Source: Rhizophagus clarus (Eukaryota > Glomeromycota > Glomeromycetes > Glomerales > Glomeraceae). From it: DNA of 64,000 nt. Of the stretch, positions 21,468 through 33,560 are shown piece after piece. A program made the translations under genes and the position numbers. How positions within the stretch are numbered: the stretch's first letter is position 1; each line of letters starts with the position of its first letter. The stretch covers positions 1,772,001 through 1,836,000 of the forward strand of contig BLAL01000229.1 in the NCBI GenBank assembly GCA_015698045.1, written 5' to 3'. The notes beneath the pieces are model-generated. The model was not told where the DNA came from and ran no database searches. It saw only the letters and a program-made list of their open reading frames with translations.

Positions 21468-22202
21468 TCAAATAAATCCTGGCATTATAAAACTACTATT
21501 ATCTACTTGATTATATGGTTCTTGCTTAAATGAAAAATTGTTATCATGAAATGTTGAAGGCATATAAAAGGGTGGACAAAGTTGATGTGTATTAAGTTGA
21601 TATGGTTGATACAAATTGTTATTATAATTACATGGATTACATGAAAGGGAAAGTGGATCCATCTTTGGTATTAAATCATTATTCATAGAATCACCATAAT
21701 AATTATTCGAAATTATGGGATGATGGCTATCAGTAACTCTTAATGATTTAGTATGATTTTTTCTATGAGACTTTCTCCTTGAAAATTCACCAAAGTGACT
21801 CCTATTTAATTCATCGACCTGAGCTGCGAGTTTAGTATATTCTGCTTTAACAGCCTTTGGTTCATTATTCCACATCTTGGCAATGGCTCCTGATACTTCC
21901 GTCATAGAATAATGAATATTTTGTCGATGTAATTCCAATACTACCACTGTACGATAAATTAAAAATTTATTCGGAGATTTTCTTGCGGTACCTTCTGATT
22001 TGGTTAATTTTCTCAATAAGGTTTTTTCAAATACTTCACGAGCCGTAATAGTGGGAGGAAAAGGTAACTTTACTTCGGGAATATCAAGAGGTTGTCGTTT
22101 TTTAGCTTGAGTTAAAGGTTTCTCGGCAAGCTTTCCATCACATCCTTCCAAAACAATTTGAAATTTTTCTGTTACTTCTTCAGGCTTAACAGTGGGTGCC
22201 AT
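21468..22202 (-). CDS. MATA-type HMG-box transcription factor
   Basis: 244 residues, intronless, ATG at 22202. An HMG box spans about residues 73-140: ARKSPNKFLIYR at the start of helix 1, a conserved tryptophan in KMWNNEP in helix 2, then VKAEYTKLAAQVDELNRSHF in helix 3. A basic cluster after it (SRRKSHRKNHTK) is a likely nuclear signal and extends the DNA-binding face. The C-terminal third is Asn/Tyr/Pro-rich and disordered, typical of an activation region. The fold is that of fungal mating-type and sex-related HMG proteins, a family strongly expanded in Glomeromycotina. There is no homeodomain or sex-locus partner next to it, so this is more likely one of the dispersed paralogues than a mating-type locus. 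Confidence 0.9.
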   Translation of the reverse strand: MAPTVKPEEVTEKFQIVLEGCDGKLAEKPLTQAKKRQPLDIPEVKLPFPPTITAREVFEKTLLRKLTKSEGTARKSPNKFLIYRTVVVLELHRQNIHYSMTEVSGAIAKMWNNEPKAVKAEYTKLAAQVDELNRSHFGEFSRRKSHRKNHTKSLRVTDSHHPIISNNYYGDSMNNDLIPKMDPLSLSCNPCNYNNNLYQPYQLNTHQLCPPFYMPSTFHDNNFSFKQEPYNQVDNSSFIMPGFI

Positions 22203-23034
22203 TATAAAAAAAAAAAAAATGTATATAATGCCGTTAAAAAGAAAAAAATTTGTACAAAATATTGTTGTGTGAATATATTATATATATATATATATATGTA
22301 ACCTAAAAAGAAAAAAAATTTTTTTTTGTTTTTTTATTTCTCTTTTATAATTTATTTATTTTTACTATTTATAATTTTAATTTTCTTGATTTTTATTAAT
22401 TATGTGTTGTTTTTTTTTTTTTTTTTATCTTTTTAAAAATAAATAAATAAAAATGGATAATATCAATATCCTTTTAGAACTCTAATAGGGTTCAAAAAAA
22501 CAAAAAAAGAGAAGAATAGATGTATTTATATTCGCGAGTGTTTATCGCATAAATTAAAAATAGAGATTGGCAAAGGGATCTATAAAAGGTATAATTGCAA
22601 AGTAAAAAGGGTTATCGACATAATAGGAAATTAGGTGACAAAAACAATCAATACATAAATAAAATAAAATATAAAAATAAATAATGCAGCATAAAGAATG
22701 TCTGTAGATCTTATAAATAGTGTCTGATTACGAACGAACGCCTCCTTATTAAAATAAATATTATTGGCACATTTTTTTTTTAAACCATTCGGAATATTTT
22801 GTGATTCATCCGTTATCACTTCATCAATGCTACTTGAAACATAAAAGAAAAGAAAAATTTTCTTAAAAAAAAAAGCAAACGAAAAAAAAAATAGAAATAT
22901 TCCAAAAATCCAAAACATATTAATTAGAAATAAAACGCGATATTTGATTTATATGCACCGAAATAGTATTTATCACATTCCTTAAAATTTAGCCGGAGTA
23001 AACATAGAGATTATTTCCGAGTCTTTTTGAAACA

Positions 23035-23069
<35 letters not shown>

Positions 23070-26000
23070 TTGTACAATTATTCACACATGACCCCCTTTC
23101 AATGGAGTTCTTTTTCCGTTTGTTTAATTAGTAGATACTGATGGTGACTCACAATATCAAAGATAAGGTTATTTAATGTTTTGGAAATTTCACTTTTTAT
23201 TAATTCCTTATTTTTCTCTTTAATTTTTAAATAAGGTAAAGTTTTTTTAAACAGGTTTAAATTCATTCAAACATATTTATTTAGAAGCACATTGAGAGAT
23301 AATCCAAATTATTGGTTCCTAATTCTCGGTAAAACGATGGATAATTTTTGAATTAATGTTTACATAAGTATAATACACGGTATGAATATAAATGTAAATT
23401 GGTATGTCTTTCCGCCATCTAATAGAAAATACACACGTATAGGTAATAAGAGAAAAAAAACTTGTTTGCTTGTGGATGAAATCATATTTGGAAATTGATG
23501 AATGAAGAGCAGATCATACTAATTTGTCCAATTAAGGGACAAAAATACATTAGCAGTATATTCCACAACATTCCACAACGTGGAGCCATGGACATCTTTG
23601 TCCGTAATTATTCTCACGACACATTCTCAAAAGTGTAATCAATCAGGAGACAATGAAGTGAATCACTCTGATAACTTTAAATAAAGAGAACTCTTTTTTT
23701 TTAAATAAAATCTCTAATTATGGAAAATTTCTTAATAATAAGTTTATTCTAAGAAAATTCTTTTTAGTAGGATTGGTTTTAAATTACCAGGTACATTTAC
23801 CTTGCAATATATACAGTACACATTGTACTTTCTACTAATATTCTATCATTTCACGCAAATTACATGTTATAATCATATGAAGATATGTAAATGCACATTT
23901 TTAGGTCTTAACCATGTTAAAGAAATTTGAAGGAGAATTTTTTCCGATCTACTTTTTTTCATTCAACATGAACATTTTAGGAAACTCTGAAAAACCTAGA
24001 AGTCGTTAACTTGTTTTGTTAGGATTAACAAAATAATGATATGTAAGTATGTGTATGATGCAGATCATTAATAATTTAAATTTGCCAAACCTCTCTAAAG
24101 AATAAAAAAAAAAAAAAAAAAATGGTTTTTGCATTGAATCTTCTCATTTATCACGGTAAACATTTGAAAAATTATTTCAAAAAGGAAAGAAGTGTACAAA
24201 ATCCGATTTCATGCGTGATAGTGTAATTGGCTTTTGAGCCTTACTGTCGTTCTAGATAAATTTAGTAAGTTTGTTAATTTCATATTCTTTTCCATATTCC
24301 ATATTTTCTAAATAGATTGTGATACTATTTACAAATTATATTTATATTATATGTATATTTATTGTTACACCTTTTTTTTTAAAAAAAAAATAGATTGGTT
24401 TTAATTAAACTTAATCTGTCTAGGAATTCGGTGAAATGTTTCCGCTACTCAATTTTTTTTTTTTTATTATATTGGATATATATGTTTGTTTGTTAAAATA
24501 TAGCATTGTACTTAAAATTATTATAATTTCACTAAATTAGTAAATCAAAGAAAGTGTGTGACGGAGTCTATGTCCGCATTTAAAATGCGATTTGATTATC
24601 CAAAATCTTTTTGATAACGCGTTCTGAAAATTACTTATCTGTTACGCGTTATCTTTCTTTCTGAAAGTACCATGGCTTTTTTTGAAATGTTGAAACAAGG
24701 GTTGCTTTGGAAGATATCATCTTGATATCAGCATGAGTCAGCGTTTCAATTACTATTGAAAGTTAACAGATATGCTCTATGCGGTTTAAATAACCATAAT
24801 TCTATAAAGCATTTGGATGCGAAAAAAAGAAAGAAAGGAAAAATAATAATTACAAATTACAATTTGAAAGAAATTTCTGATTGTTTCAAATTTGAAATTA
24901 TGATCATATTATGTAAGATTATTGAAAATTTCATGCGGTATATATATATAAAGTATATACTGTATACTATATTAAGTAGTATAAAGTATATTATATATAT
25001 GAATGTGGTCTGTCATTTGATTATTTTTGATTTATTTGACTTGATCATTTTTTTTCGATTTTATATCTTTTGATTTTTTAATCTTATATAATGGTTTTAT
25101 TTAACTTTTTATATTTGATTTTTTTTTAATTTTTTTATAGTGGTTTTATTTAACTTTTTTATATTTGATTTTTATCTTTAATTATAATAAATCTCTTTCA
25201 TTTTATGTTTAATGTTTTTTTTTATATTTGATATTTTATCCTTTTATTTATCTTTAATCGGGCTAATTATTCTATAATTGGTGAACAAAAAAAATATTAG
25301 CATATGTATTTGCTTAAATGAAATGATTAATATATCGTACTATCGTACAATCCGAAAGTTCTAAAGAGAAAATGTTGAAAAGTTTGTTGAAAAGGAATTC
25401 TTGAAAAAAGTCGGTATTAGTTCAACGAAAATTAAAATGTTTAAGTTCCGGCTGTATTTATAGTATCATCAAGAAAGTGATAACAGATAGGAACAAAGGG
25501 TAAGGAGAAAGATTGATAGAGAAGTATCTATTTTGGTGGTTTTGGTGTAGTAGAAGTAGTAGACCAAAGGTAATTGGTAATATTCCATCTTTGTGCTGTA
25601 TTGGTTGGTATTTGATAGTTCAACAAAAAGCGAAAGGTGTTTAAAACCGATAAAACCAATAAGAAAATAAGAACGGAGAGTATTTAAAAGAGAAGTATCT
25701 GTTTTGGTAGTAGACGTAGTAGGCCAAAGTTAATTGATAATCTTCCATCTTTATCATATCTTTCTCTATTTAACTAAAAAATACTCTATTCCTTCTCTTC
25801 CTGCGGAAAAGGAATTTCTGAATTTGTCCGGAATTCTGATCTCACTGTCTAGATAATGTCTTGTTAATGTCCGAATCTTTCGGATGTCCGGAAAATGTAC
25901 CGAAATGTGTAAATATTCCGGAATTTTAGACATTTCTCCGGTCGTTCTTTTAGACATGCCTGGCCGTTCTCACTGCGAATTCAAGATATTTCATTTTTGT

Positions 26001-27051
26001 AGGGCCTTTTAATATTTAATTCTCCTATAACTGCAAAATAATTACATAGTAATCGCATGCTATGATATCATTGGTATGGTTTGTAAAATTTGCTTTTTTT
26101 TTGTGATTTTTTTTTTTTTGTTCTTGGGTATTATCGCTTATTTAAGGCAATTCAATTATTGAGAGTCGCATGAAAAACATTGTTGTTATCATACTGCGTA
26201 ATAAATTCAAAGATTTATTGTTCCAAATAGAAGATTTTTATCTGTATAAATCAATTAATATATGTTAATATATTTCAATTGACAAACAGTTCTGAACAGA
26301 ATTTTTTTTGCGGTGAAGCAAAAAAAAAAATTTTAATGAATTGACTATGAAGTTCGGATCCAATTTTTAACCAATCAGAAATCATGAAAATCTGAAAATA
26401 TTATTATAGAAAATTATTAAGGTATTACTATATTATCGATTCATATGCTAAAAATCTACTAAACCTACTTCGGTGTTGATTAATCATTATAAGTAAGATT
26501 TCGATTCACATTTCTAATGTTTTTATTCAGTAAATAATTTTTTATACCGAAAGTTAATGTACTATATAATCAATACACGAGTCAATCTACCATGAAGTAC
26601 CATAAAGTTGATATATCATAAAGTTGGTGAATATATTATATAAATATATGAGCGAAGAAAAAAAAGATGAGAAATAGAATCGATCAAAGATTGACAAACT
26701 TTATGATATATTATTCTTTATATTAGTTTATCCACACTTTTTTTTTATTATTTTTTTATTTTTACTTTAATAAACTCAACATTTACTTAAAACTAAATAA
26801 TGATAAAGTAAAACAAATACTTGTTACTATAAATATTATTGTAATTTAAGCAAAAAAAAAAAAAAAACATAAAATGCCAAATTACTTATAAATAAATGTC
26901 AATGGTAGATGAAGAACTTCCTTGTTCACCTTCCCAATTATTATAGTTGGAGAATATCAAATTTTCTCTTAAAAAAATCAAAGTTTTCACACAAGTTTTT
27001 CATCATAATTTTATGTTCGCCTCTTCCTATTCTTGTTATAAATTCCTACTT
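22203..27051. other. 4.8-kb region without a supported gene
   Basis: Long homopolymers (about 28 A near 23040-23067, T runs near 22410 and 24455), a TA microsatellite at 22277-22297 upstream of the HMG gene, and AT-biased frames at 22631-22918 and 24756-25073 that look compositional. About 25520-25600 and 25690-25765 are diverged direct copies sharing AGAGAAGTATCT, TTTTGGT and TTCCATCTTT. At 25800-25945 TCCGGAATT-like words recur four times in both orientations. No RNA gene seen. Confidence 0.4.
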
Positions 27052-28803
27052 CTATTCTTCCTCTTCATCATCACAATGCTTAGGTTCATCCTCATCATAA
27101 TAGTTACCATAATGCTCCATATTTTCAATATCAGATTTAGGTTCTTCATTCTCATCACAATAATTGTCACAATGCTCATTATTTTCAATATCAGATTTAG
27201 GTTCTTCATCCTCATCACAATAATTGTCACAATGCTCATTATTTTCAATAACAGATTTAGGTTCTTCATCCTCATCACAATAACTACCACAATGTTCAAT
27301 ATTTTCAATAACAGATTTAGCGGTTTCAAAAGCTTTTCTAGAAATTCTAGATGCTGATTTAATATTTAACGTCTTGAGAGATCCTATCTCTTTTGCATAT
27401 TCTGAAAAATTGAATAAATGATCATCATTAATGGCATAACAGTCGGGAAATCCTATAGTTTCTAAGGGCGCAATACAATAATCTAAAAATTCTTTTAAAG
27501 TATTAGGAGTGAAAGACCATATAGCATGAATAACGAGTGTTCTTAAACTTTTCGGAATAATTTTACCAATATGTGGTAAAAATTCATCCACACGTAAAGG
27601 TTCTCTACCACGAGCTATTAATTTTTCTAAATGATTACAAGAAATTAAAAGGGATTCTAATTGATGAATTTGTAAATGAGCTTCGAATGTAGTCAAATTT
27701 TTACAAAATTCAATTATCGTCTCAATTATTCTTGGATCGTCCTGTGAATCAACTGGTGGCAAACCTAATGAAATTTCTTGTAAAGTATTACAATTATTGA
27801 CGATAAGTGATGGTAACGCTAATGGGGGTCGACTTTGTTCAACGTGAAATACCAATTTTTTCAATTTCGGGAAATGAGCTGATTCCAATGGTTTTGTCGC
27901 CTCATTTTTAACATTATCGCATGTCATAAATATCAATGATTCTAAATTTTTACAAGGAACTAAAGGTGCAAAAGTTACTCCCTCTTCAAAATCGATACCA
28001 CGAAATTTTATTTCCTTAAGAGTTTTATGTTGACTTTCTAATGCTGGTATAATTTTTGATAATGATCTATAATATGTATCAATCCTGAAAGTTTGTAATG
28101 ATCTTTGACTTTTAATTAATAGTGCCAAACTAGTTGGAGCTGAGGTTATATTATCATCTAAATAATAATCAATATATAATGTCGATATATTTTTACTATA
28201 TTTTGATAATGCCATAAATATTTTTTTCTTGTCATAATTTCCACAACAAACGAAAACTTGTAACTGTGATAAACTATTTTCGGAATTAGGAAAACATGGT
28301 ATTGCCACATAATCCGTAAAATTATCCGGTAATTGAAAATGAAGTGGTTCTAAATTAATGTTTAAATTAAGTATTTTTGGACATTTATTCATAAATGATT
28401 TACATAATTCTTTTGTTATTATAAATATTTTTGAATCATTATTATTAATCTTTTCTTCTGTAATACTTTGTAACCATGCTAAAGATGACTCATAAAAATC
28501 CACATAAGTAAGTTTTCTTAAAAATTCTGCGTACTCAAAAGTTGGTTTTTTTTCAAATAATAATTTTAAATCTATTCCTGACTTGACCAATATTTCTCGT
28601 TCATTTACGTCTAAACAAGAAAGGTATGTCGTAATTAAAGATGTTGACGTTCCTTTTATGTAACTAAAAGGATCTCTCCATAAAATTGATACGGCTATAC
28701 CACACCATCTTTTATTAACTAAAAGGCATGAAAGTAATGAACGTTTATCATCAGAAAAATATTCAAATACATGTCGAAATATTTCTACGGGTATTAAAGT
28801 CAT
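27052..28803 (-). CDS. F-box protein with leucine-rich-repeat-like body and C-terminal 20-residue repeats
   Basis: 583 residues, no introns. The start is the ATG at 28803 (MTLIPVEIFRHVFEYF); the open frame upstream has no ATG. Residues 3-45 are an F-box: LIPVEIFRHVFEYF, then LLSCLLVNKRWCGIAVSILW. This binds Skp1 in SCF ubiquitin ligases. The body has irregular leucine-rich segments (LKTLNIKSASRIS, LESLIFMTCDNV) as in F-box/LRR substrate adaptors. Residues 496-575 are four tandem 20-residue repeats of the form KSDIENNEHCDNYCDENEEP, ending in an acidic tail. F-box genes of this style are a large family in Rhizophagus-like fungi. The substrate is unknown. Confidence 0.85.
   Translation of the reverse strand: MTLIPVEIFRHVFEYFSDDKRSLLSCLLVNKRWCGIAVSILWRDPFSYIKGTSTSLITTYLSCLDVNEREILVKSGIDLKLLFEKKPTFEYAEFLRKLTYVDFYESSLAWLQSITEEKINNNDSKIFIITKELCKSFMNKCPKILNLNINLEPLHFQLPDNFTDYVAIPCFPNSENSLSQLQVFVCCGNYDKKKIFMALSKYSKNISTLYIDYYLDDNITSAPTSLALLIKSQRSLQTFRIDTYYRSLSKIIPALESQHKTLKEIKFRGIDFEEGVTFAPLVPCKNLESLIFMTCDNVKNEATKPLESAHFPKLKKLVFHVEQSRPPLALPSLIVNNCNTLQEISLGLPPVDSQDDPRIIETIIEFCKNLTTFEAHLQIHQLESLLISCNHLEKLIARGREPLRVDEFLPHIGKIIPKSLRTLVIHAIWSFTPNTLKEFLDYCIAPLETIGFPDCYAINDDHLFNFSEYAKEIGSLKTLNIKSASRISRKAFETAKSVIENIEHCGSYCDEDEEPKSVIENNEHCDNYCDEDEEPKSDIENNEHCDNYCDENEEPKSDIENMEHYGNYYDEDEPKHCDDEEEE
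27078..27317 (-). repeat. four 60-bp tandem repeats within the F-box gene
   Basis: Four nearly identical 60-bp units, in frame with the F-box protein, encode 20-residue units rich in Asp, Glu, Asn, Cys and His (core IENNEHCDNYCDE). The two middle units differ least, suggesting recent unit turnover. The terminal unit has lost two cysteines. Confidence 0.85.
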
Positions 28804-29352
28804 GATAAAAATATCAAGTTGGATTTTTTTTTTTTTCAAAAAAAAAAAAAAACTCTACGGGTTTCAAAAAAAGAAAATTAAAAAGTTAATTTATATATTG
28901 TCATAACTGGATGTTTGTACACCTTCATTGCGTAATTACGTAGTAGTTGTTTAACTTTCTAGTGTTACGATCATTGCATGATCTAGAGGACTTTTGTTTC
29001 CAAATTGCCACCTCTATTTTAATTGGCGAATGTAAACAAATACTTAAATAGCTTTTTTTTTCTATCAAAATAAAAGCCTAGGCTGGCTGCCTTCATGTTC
29101 TTGACACCACCTCCAGAATGGTACAACATCAGATCATACACCACGTGATATGAATATAAGACTTGCACAAAAATTACCAGTTATAAGGTAACACGCGTAA
29201 TATATATAAGTTAACCCTTACGAAATAAAAATTCATTAAGCCCCCTTTTCTCTTGTGCAATGAATCCAACTTCTCTTTAACAGTTAACAAAAAAAAATAA
29301 AAAAAAAAATATAAAAAAAAAAAAATAACGATATAACGAGAATAAATAAATA
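28804..29352. promoter_or_regulatory. divergent promoter region between F-box and SAM-domain genes
   Basis: The two flanking genes are transcribed away from each other. The interval carries a CACGTG E-box at 29142-29147 and A/T tracts next to both start codons. No third gene is supported. Confidence 0.45.
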
Positions 29353-30267
29353 ATGACAACTCTTTATTCCTCGAAAATAAATTCTTCCTCTTCTTCTTAT
29401 TCAAATAATCCATCAAAAAGTCGTAATAAACCTCGTTCAATGTCTTTACAAAACTTACCTTCACCACCGCCAACATTAAAATCACCACCATTGTTACAAC
29501 CGGTTTTTCATCCGGACTTACCATCTGACCCAAAAAAATGGTCATCCACTCATGTAGCAACTTATTTAAGTCATTGTTTACGTATGTATCCTCCTGCAAT
29601 TGTATCAGATTTATCTAGACATGTAAAAGAAAATGTTACACTTACCGGAAGAAAATTTTTAAGATTAAAAGAAGAACAATTAAGACAAATGAATTTTAAT
29701 GAAAAATGGATTAAATTAATTATGGTTGGTGTTAAAAATTTAAGAAGGGATCATTTAAAAGATAAAATTCTTTTAAATGGTAGTGATATTAATGGAATGA
29801 AAATTTCTGAAGAATTTAGTGAAGAATCTGACGAAGAACAATATCCTTCTTTAACAAGAAATTCTTCTTATTCTTCCGCAACTATGTCTAGTACCTCTTC
29901 GTTTTTAAATAATGATCAAAAAGATTTTTTTATTCCTACATTTTCTAGTTTAACTTCTGACGATAAAAAATTTATTAGTCAAGAATTTAATAGGTTAAAA
30001 GAATTTTTAAAATCTGATATCGAAAAAGAAGATAATAATAATACTAGTTTTAAAGAATTGAATCGAATTATTGAAAAAGCTATTACAAATATCGAAGTGA
30101 ATCAAGAAGATAGGATAAGTGAAGTAGACGAAGAGAAATCAAAACCGAAGAATTCATTGGAGAGGACAAATGATTGGTTTTGGGAAAAGATCGAAAGTGG
30201 TTTTGCACAAGGGATTATGATTGGTGGTGTTGCCGTATGGGCATTTATGAAATATTCTAAACCGTGA
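29353..30267 (+). CDS. SAM-domain protein with C-terminal membrane anchor
   Basis: 304 residues in one exon. A Ser/Pro-rich disordered N-terminus (1-50) precedes a sterile alpha motif at about residues 61-130: KKWSSTHVATYLSHCLR, then LTGRKFLRLKEEQLRQMNF and a closing helix KLIMVGVKNL. SAM domains form homo- or hetero-oligomers in signalling scaffolds. The middle is acidic and Ser-rich, followed by a helical segment. The last 22 residues are a short hydrophobic stretch flanked by Lys (GIMIGGVAVWAFMKYSKP), as in tail-anchored proteins; its shortness and basic end would suit the outer mitochondrial membrane. The SAM call is by motif; the anchor is inferred. Confidence 0.75.
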   Translation: MTTLYSSKINSSSSSYSNNPSKSRNKPRSMSLQNLPSPPPTLKSPPLLQPVFHPDLPSDPKKWSSTHVATYLSHCLRMYPPAIVSDLSRHVKENVTLTGRKFLRLKEEQLRQMNFNEKWIKLIMVGVKNLRRDHLKDKILLNGSDINGMKISEEFSEESDEEQYPSLTRNSSYSSATMSSTSSFLNNDQKDFFIPTFSSLTSDDKKFISQEFNRLKEFLKSDIEKEDNNNTSFKELNRIIEKAITNIEVNQEDRISEVDEEKSKPKNSLERTNDWFWEKIESGFAQGIMIGGVAVWAFMKYSKP

Positions 30268-31178
30268 TTTTTACGCTAAATTATTTACTTTTCCATTTTT
30301 TTTTTTCCGTCAATATCTCATTCGTTTCATTCATTTTACATATTAATCATCATTTACGACAATTTTTATTTCACATGTAACATAATTATCATCATCTTAG
30401 TCTTTTGTTAAAATATCGAATTATTCGTTAATTTTTAGTTAATTAATAATCGATATTTTACAAAAAATGATATCACATATAAATATGTAATAAATTGTGA
30501 ATATTAAATACATGAATATTATTATAATTTACAGTTTTATAATTTCATTATACTTTTTTAGATACTTGACAGTAATTATGTTTCTGGAGTTAACTTTTTT
30601 TAAACGCCTAATGAATTATCATCAAGACCAAACGAATTTATTGGATATTAAAAGATTTTAATGTTTACTTACAACTGTTTAGACGATAAAAATTTTTTTT
30701 TCCTATCGTGGTTAACTTTATTTGGATATACTGTAAATATACATAGGATACTTGCGACAGTTAATTATCTTTTTTGAAAGGTTTCAACGAAAAAAAACAA
30801 TGAGATCCGGTTTGTAATAATTTCCAACTCTACGTCCTTTAACTTTAAATAAAACATTGTCTTCAAGTATTGTTAATCTTTTCTGATGATAAAATCACGA
30901 AAGTTTAATAGGAAAACCCAAATTACGTGTAACATCGCGTCAAATATTACTTCACGTGACAAATTTGGTTTAATAAACTCATTTATTATTAACTTGTAAG
31001 AAAACGTAAAAAAAAAGGTATACTGCATGCAATGCCAAATAAAAAAGAAGAAAAATTACAGTACATAATTTATTTTATACCTACCCTAATTGATTTAATT
31101 AAATAAAAAAAAAAAATGAAATATTTAAATAAAAAAAAAGCGTCCTTCATTTACTTGATTGTAAAGCTTAAATAATTA
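30268..31178. other. convergent intergenic region
   Basis: Both neighbours end here. AT-rich, with a TCACGTGA octamer at 30952-30959 and no supported gene. Confidence 0.35.
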
Positions 31179-33277
31179 TTATATCACTCCAACTTTAAAT
31201 CCTTGAGAAGCTTTTCGATGTGATTTAGTATTTTTATTTGAAGTATTGGATGATTTTGAATGAGAGTGCGAATTTTCTCCTTCCTCTTCTTCAATTGTAT
31301 TGTTTATGTTATGTGGTATGGTATAATTATTTGAAGTAAGTTTACGTTGGTGTGATGCCGATGATTGGCCTGATACCAAACTGAGGATAAGATATTTTAA
31401 ATTTGGAAGTGTGTGCCTCAAATCAATTACGTTTATACCTTGCGAATTCATTAACTACAATAATATAGAGAATTAAGTTTTCTAGAATCAAAATAATATT
31501 AAATGCTAAATATATTATAATCATACCTGCTCGATATTTTTATTAAGTAAAAAAACTGCATATTCAAACCGATAACGATCAGTTCCTTTGGCATATAAAG
31601 GAAATCTAAAATCATAAAAAAAGAATGAAGCAATAATAATTGTTAAGATTGAAAGATAATTAAAACAAACAAATTATAACGAAAATTTTGATAATTACAG
31701 CGCTCCAAGTTGATTGTTAGTGAATAATCCTTCCAATTGGACAATGCTCAGTATAATCCAGTTCAACAACTTTTTGAAAGGAACTCTGCATGTCACATAT
31801 TCTGTGTTATAACCCCTGAGAGTATATATACATTTAATTTTCTCGTTTTGTAAATGATTGTAGTTGAATATTTATTCCTCTTTCGAAGTAAAGGAAATTA
31901 AAACAATCAACTTGGAGCAATTATGAACTTACTGTCTTGAGTCTCCTAAGGAAGCTGTTATTGGATCACATATTGTTGATTTCGAGGACATGGGTATCAT
32001 CGGAAATCTTAACGGAACTCCGAGATAATACGCGAGCATATTTATGAGGTGACAAGCAAACCCCAGTGCGGTAGCAACTTGATCATCGTCACAGCCTTAT
32101 ATATACATTAATTAACTTAACATTCTATGATTTAATGATCAACTTTTTATCTTTTAAAAAAGAATCCCCAAAGAAAAAATAAATACCAATGAATACTGAA
32201 TTCGGCAGCGGTACACCAAGAATTTTAAAAGAGAATGTTTCTGTATGTGTCTGTGTTAATAAAATGAGATATAATTAAATAATTCAATTTATAATTGAAA
32301 AGTTAAAATTTATATTATAGGACTTACAGGTTCTATAGGAAATATATTAAGCAAGTCTGCAACAAGTTCCTTCTGGCAGGTACAAAGTTTGGAAGTTGTC
32401 AAGAAAAGGGATTTGCTAAGAACAGCAATCCGACTCAATACGACCATCTGAAAGAAAAGAAACAAAATTTCAAAACTCAATTTCAAAAATTAACAAAACA
32501 AACCGATCTCGTTCCAAAATCTTTTGGCTTTCCTCCAAATATTCGTTTCCAGTTTGATAACGCTCTTTCGCTTCCTCCAAAGCAGTCCGCCGAGAACGAA
32601 TGCTTTCGCGTAAAGTAATTATGCGTCGGCGATCTTCATGATTGTTTATGTTTGAACTTTGGATATGAATTATTTTTTCGCGCTAATTCGTCTAAATCAA
32701 TCACAATAATATACAATAAACCTAAACTAATAATACCTTCTTCAAGTGCTTTACTTTGGTCCGTAATTTCATCCTGACATCGAGAAAGGTGTAATAATCT
32801 TGAGCTTTTTTCTCTTTTCTGATTATTTATTTTGTTGAAAGATAATAAAACAGATCATATTAATCTATAAATTTTTATATTAATGAAACGTAAATTTACA
32901 AATAGATACCAATACAAGCTTGCTTTTTTCCCTTTCTAAAATCTGCCCGATATTAGATATTACATCATCCCGCGATCTCTGCATATCAACTAAACAATTA
33001 TCTATATTGTTTAATCTGTTCTTTATAAAAATTTTATTATTAACAAAATCAATTATTAAAATTAACAAATATATTTGATAAAGGAAAATTTTCTTTAACT
33101 GACCGCATAAGGGCATCATATGTATAAGATCGCTTCGCCTAAATTTTTAAACATTAAAAAAAAAAAAAATAAAAAAATAGTTAAAAAGAAGTATATATAA
33201 CGCAATGAAGTTAAACAGAAAAATACCATTTGAGGTGACGGAGCACGATATTGTTTTGACTGTTGACCGACAACCAT
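31179..33277 (-). CDS. UVRAG/Vps38-like subunit of the class III PI3-kinase complex
   Basis: A minus-strand gene of about eleven exons, starting at 33277 (MVVGQQSKQYRAPSP) and ending at 31179. Exons as read: 33277-33227, 33138-33104, 33015-32910, about 32818-32737, about 32682-32504, 32447-32328, 32250-32187, 32095-31933, 31815-31699, 31605-31527, 31454-31179. The first half is coiled coil (for example RLNNIDNCLVDMQRSRDDVI). The second half has the signature of the UVRAG/Atg14 C-terminal domain: LLNIFPIEPV, ATALGFACHLINMLAYYLGV, YRFEYAVFLLNKNIEQL and DLRHTLPNLKYLIL. UVRAG/Vps38 joins Vps34, Vps15 and Vps30/Beclin in complex II, which makes PI3P on endosomes. Atg14 is the alternative; the LLNKNIEQL...DLRHTLPNL motif favours UVRAG. 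Phasing around exons 4 and 5 is unresolved. Confidence 0.8.
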
Positions 33278-33560
33278 TTGGCATCGCGAAAACCTACTAA
33301 CAGACTCTTAAGCTTTTTTTTTTTAATTTCGGAGTTATCCACAGAAGGGTTCAAAAAACCACTTCCTAAACGCCCAAAGTACTTTTTTTTGTTATTATTT
33401 GGGCTGACTTAAAAAATCTATCTATTAGGAAAATTACAGCCAGCACGTATATTCATGGATATTACGTGGCGCAAACATGTTTAATCATACCTGATACATT
33501 TGAAAGTTGTGCTATGTATGTTATGCATGTGGCCATGTCACGCTCATAAAATTTTGTACG

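Noticed and set aside
21468-22202. Idea that this is the mating-type (MAT) locus
   Set aside because: Only a single HMG gene is present with no homeodomain pair or sex-locus partner genes; HMG genes are numerous in this type of fungus.
22631-22918. 95-codon minus-strand frame upstream of the HMG gene
   Set aside because: Hydrophobic F/I-rich sequence arising from A-rich DNA; no homology recognised.
24756-25073. 105-codon plus-strand frame
   Set aside because: I/Y/L/F-dominated, ends in a TATATA repeat; compositional.
26947-27357. Plus-strand frame of 136 codons over the F-box 3' end
   Set aside because: Antisense shadow of the F-box gene's 60-bp repeats.
29174-29599. Minus-strand 141-codon frame
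   Set aside because: Overlaps the start of the well-supported SAM-domain gene on the other strand and reads low-complexity.
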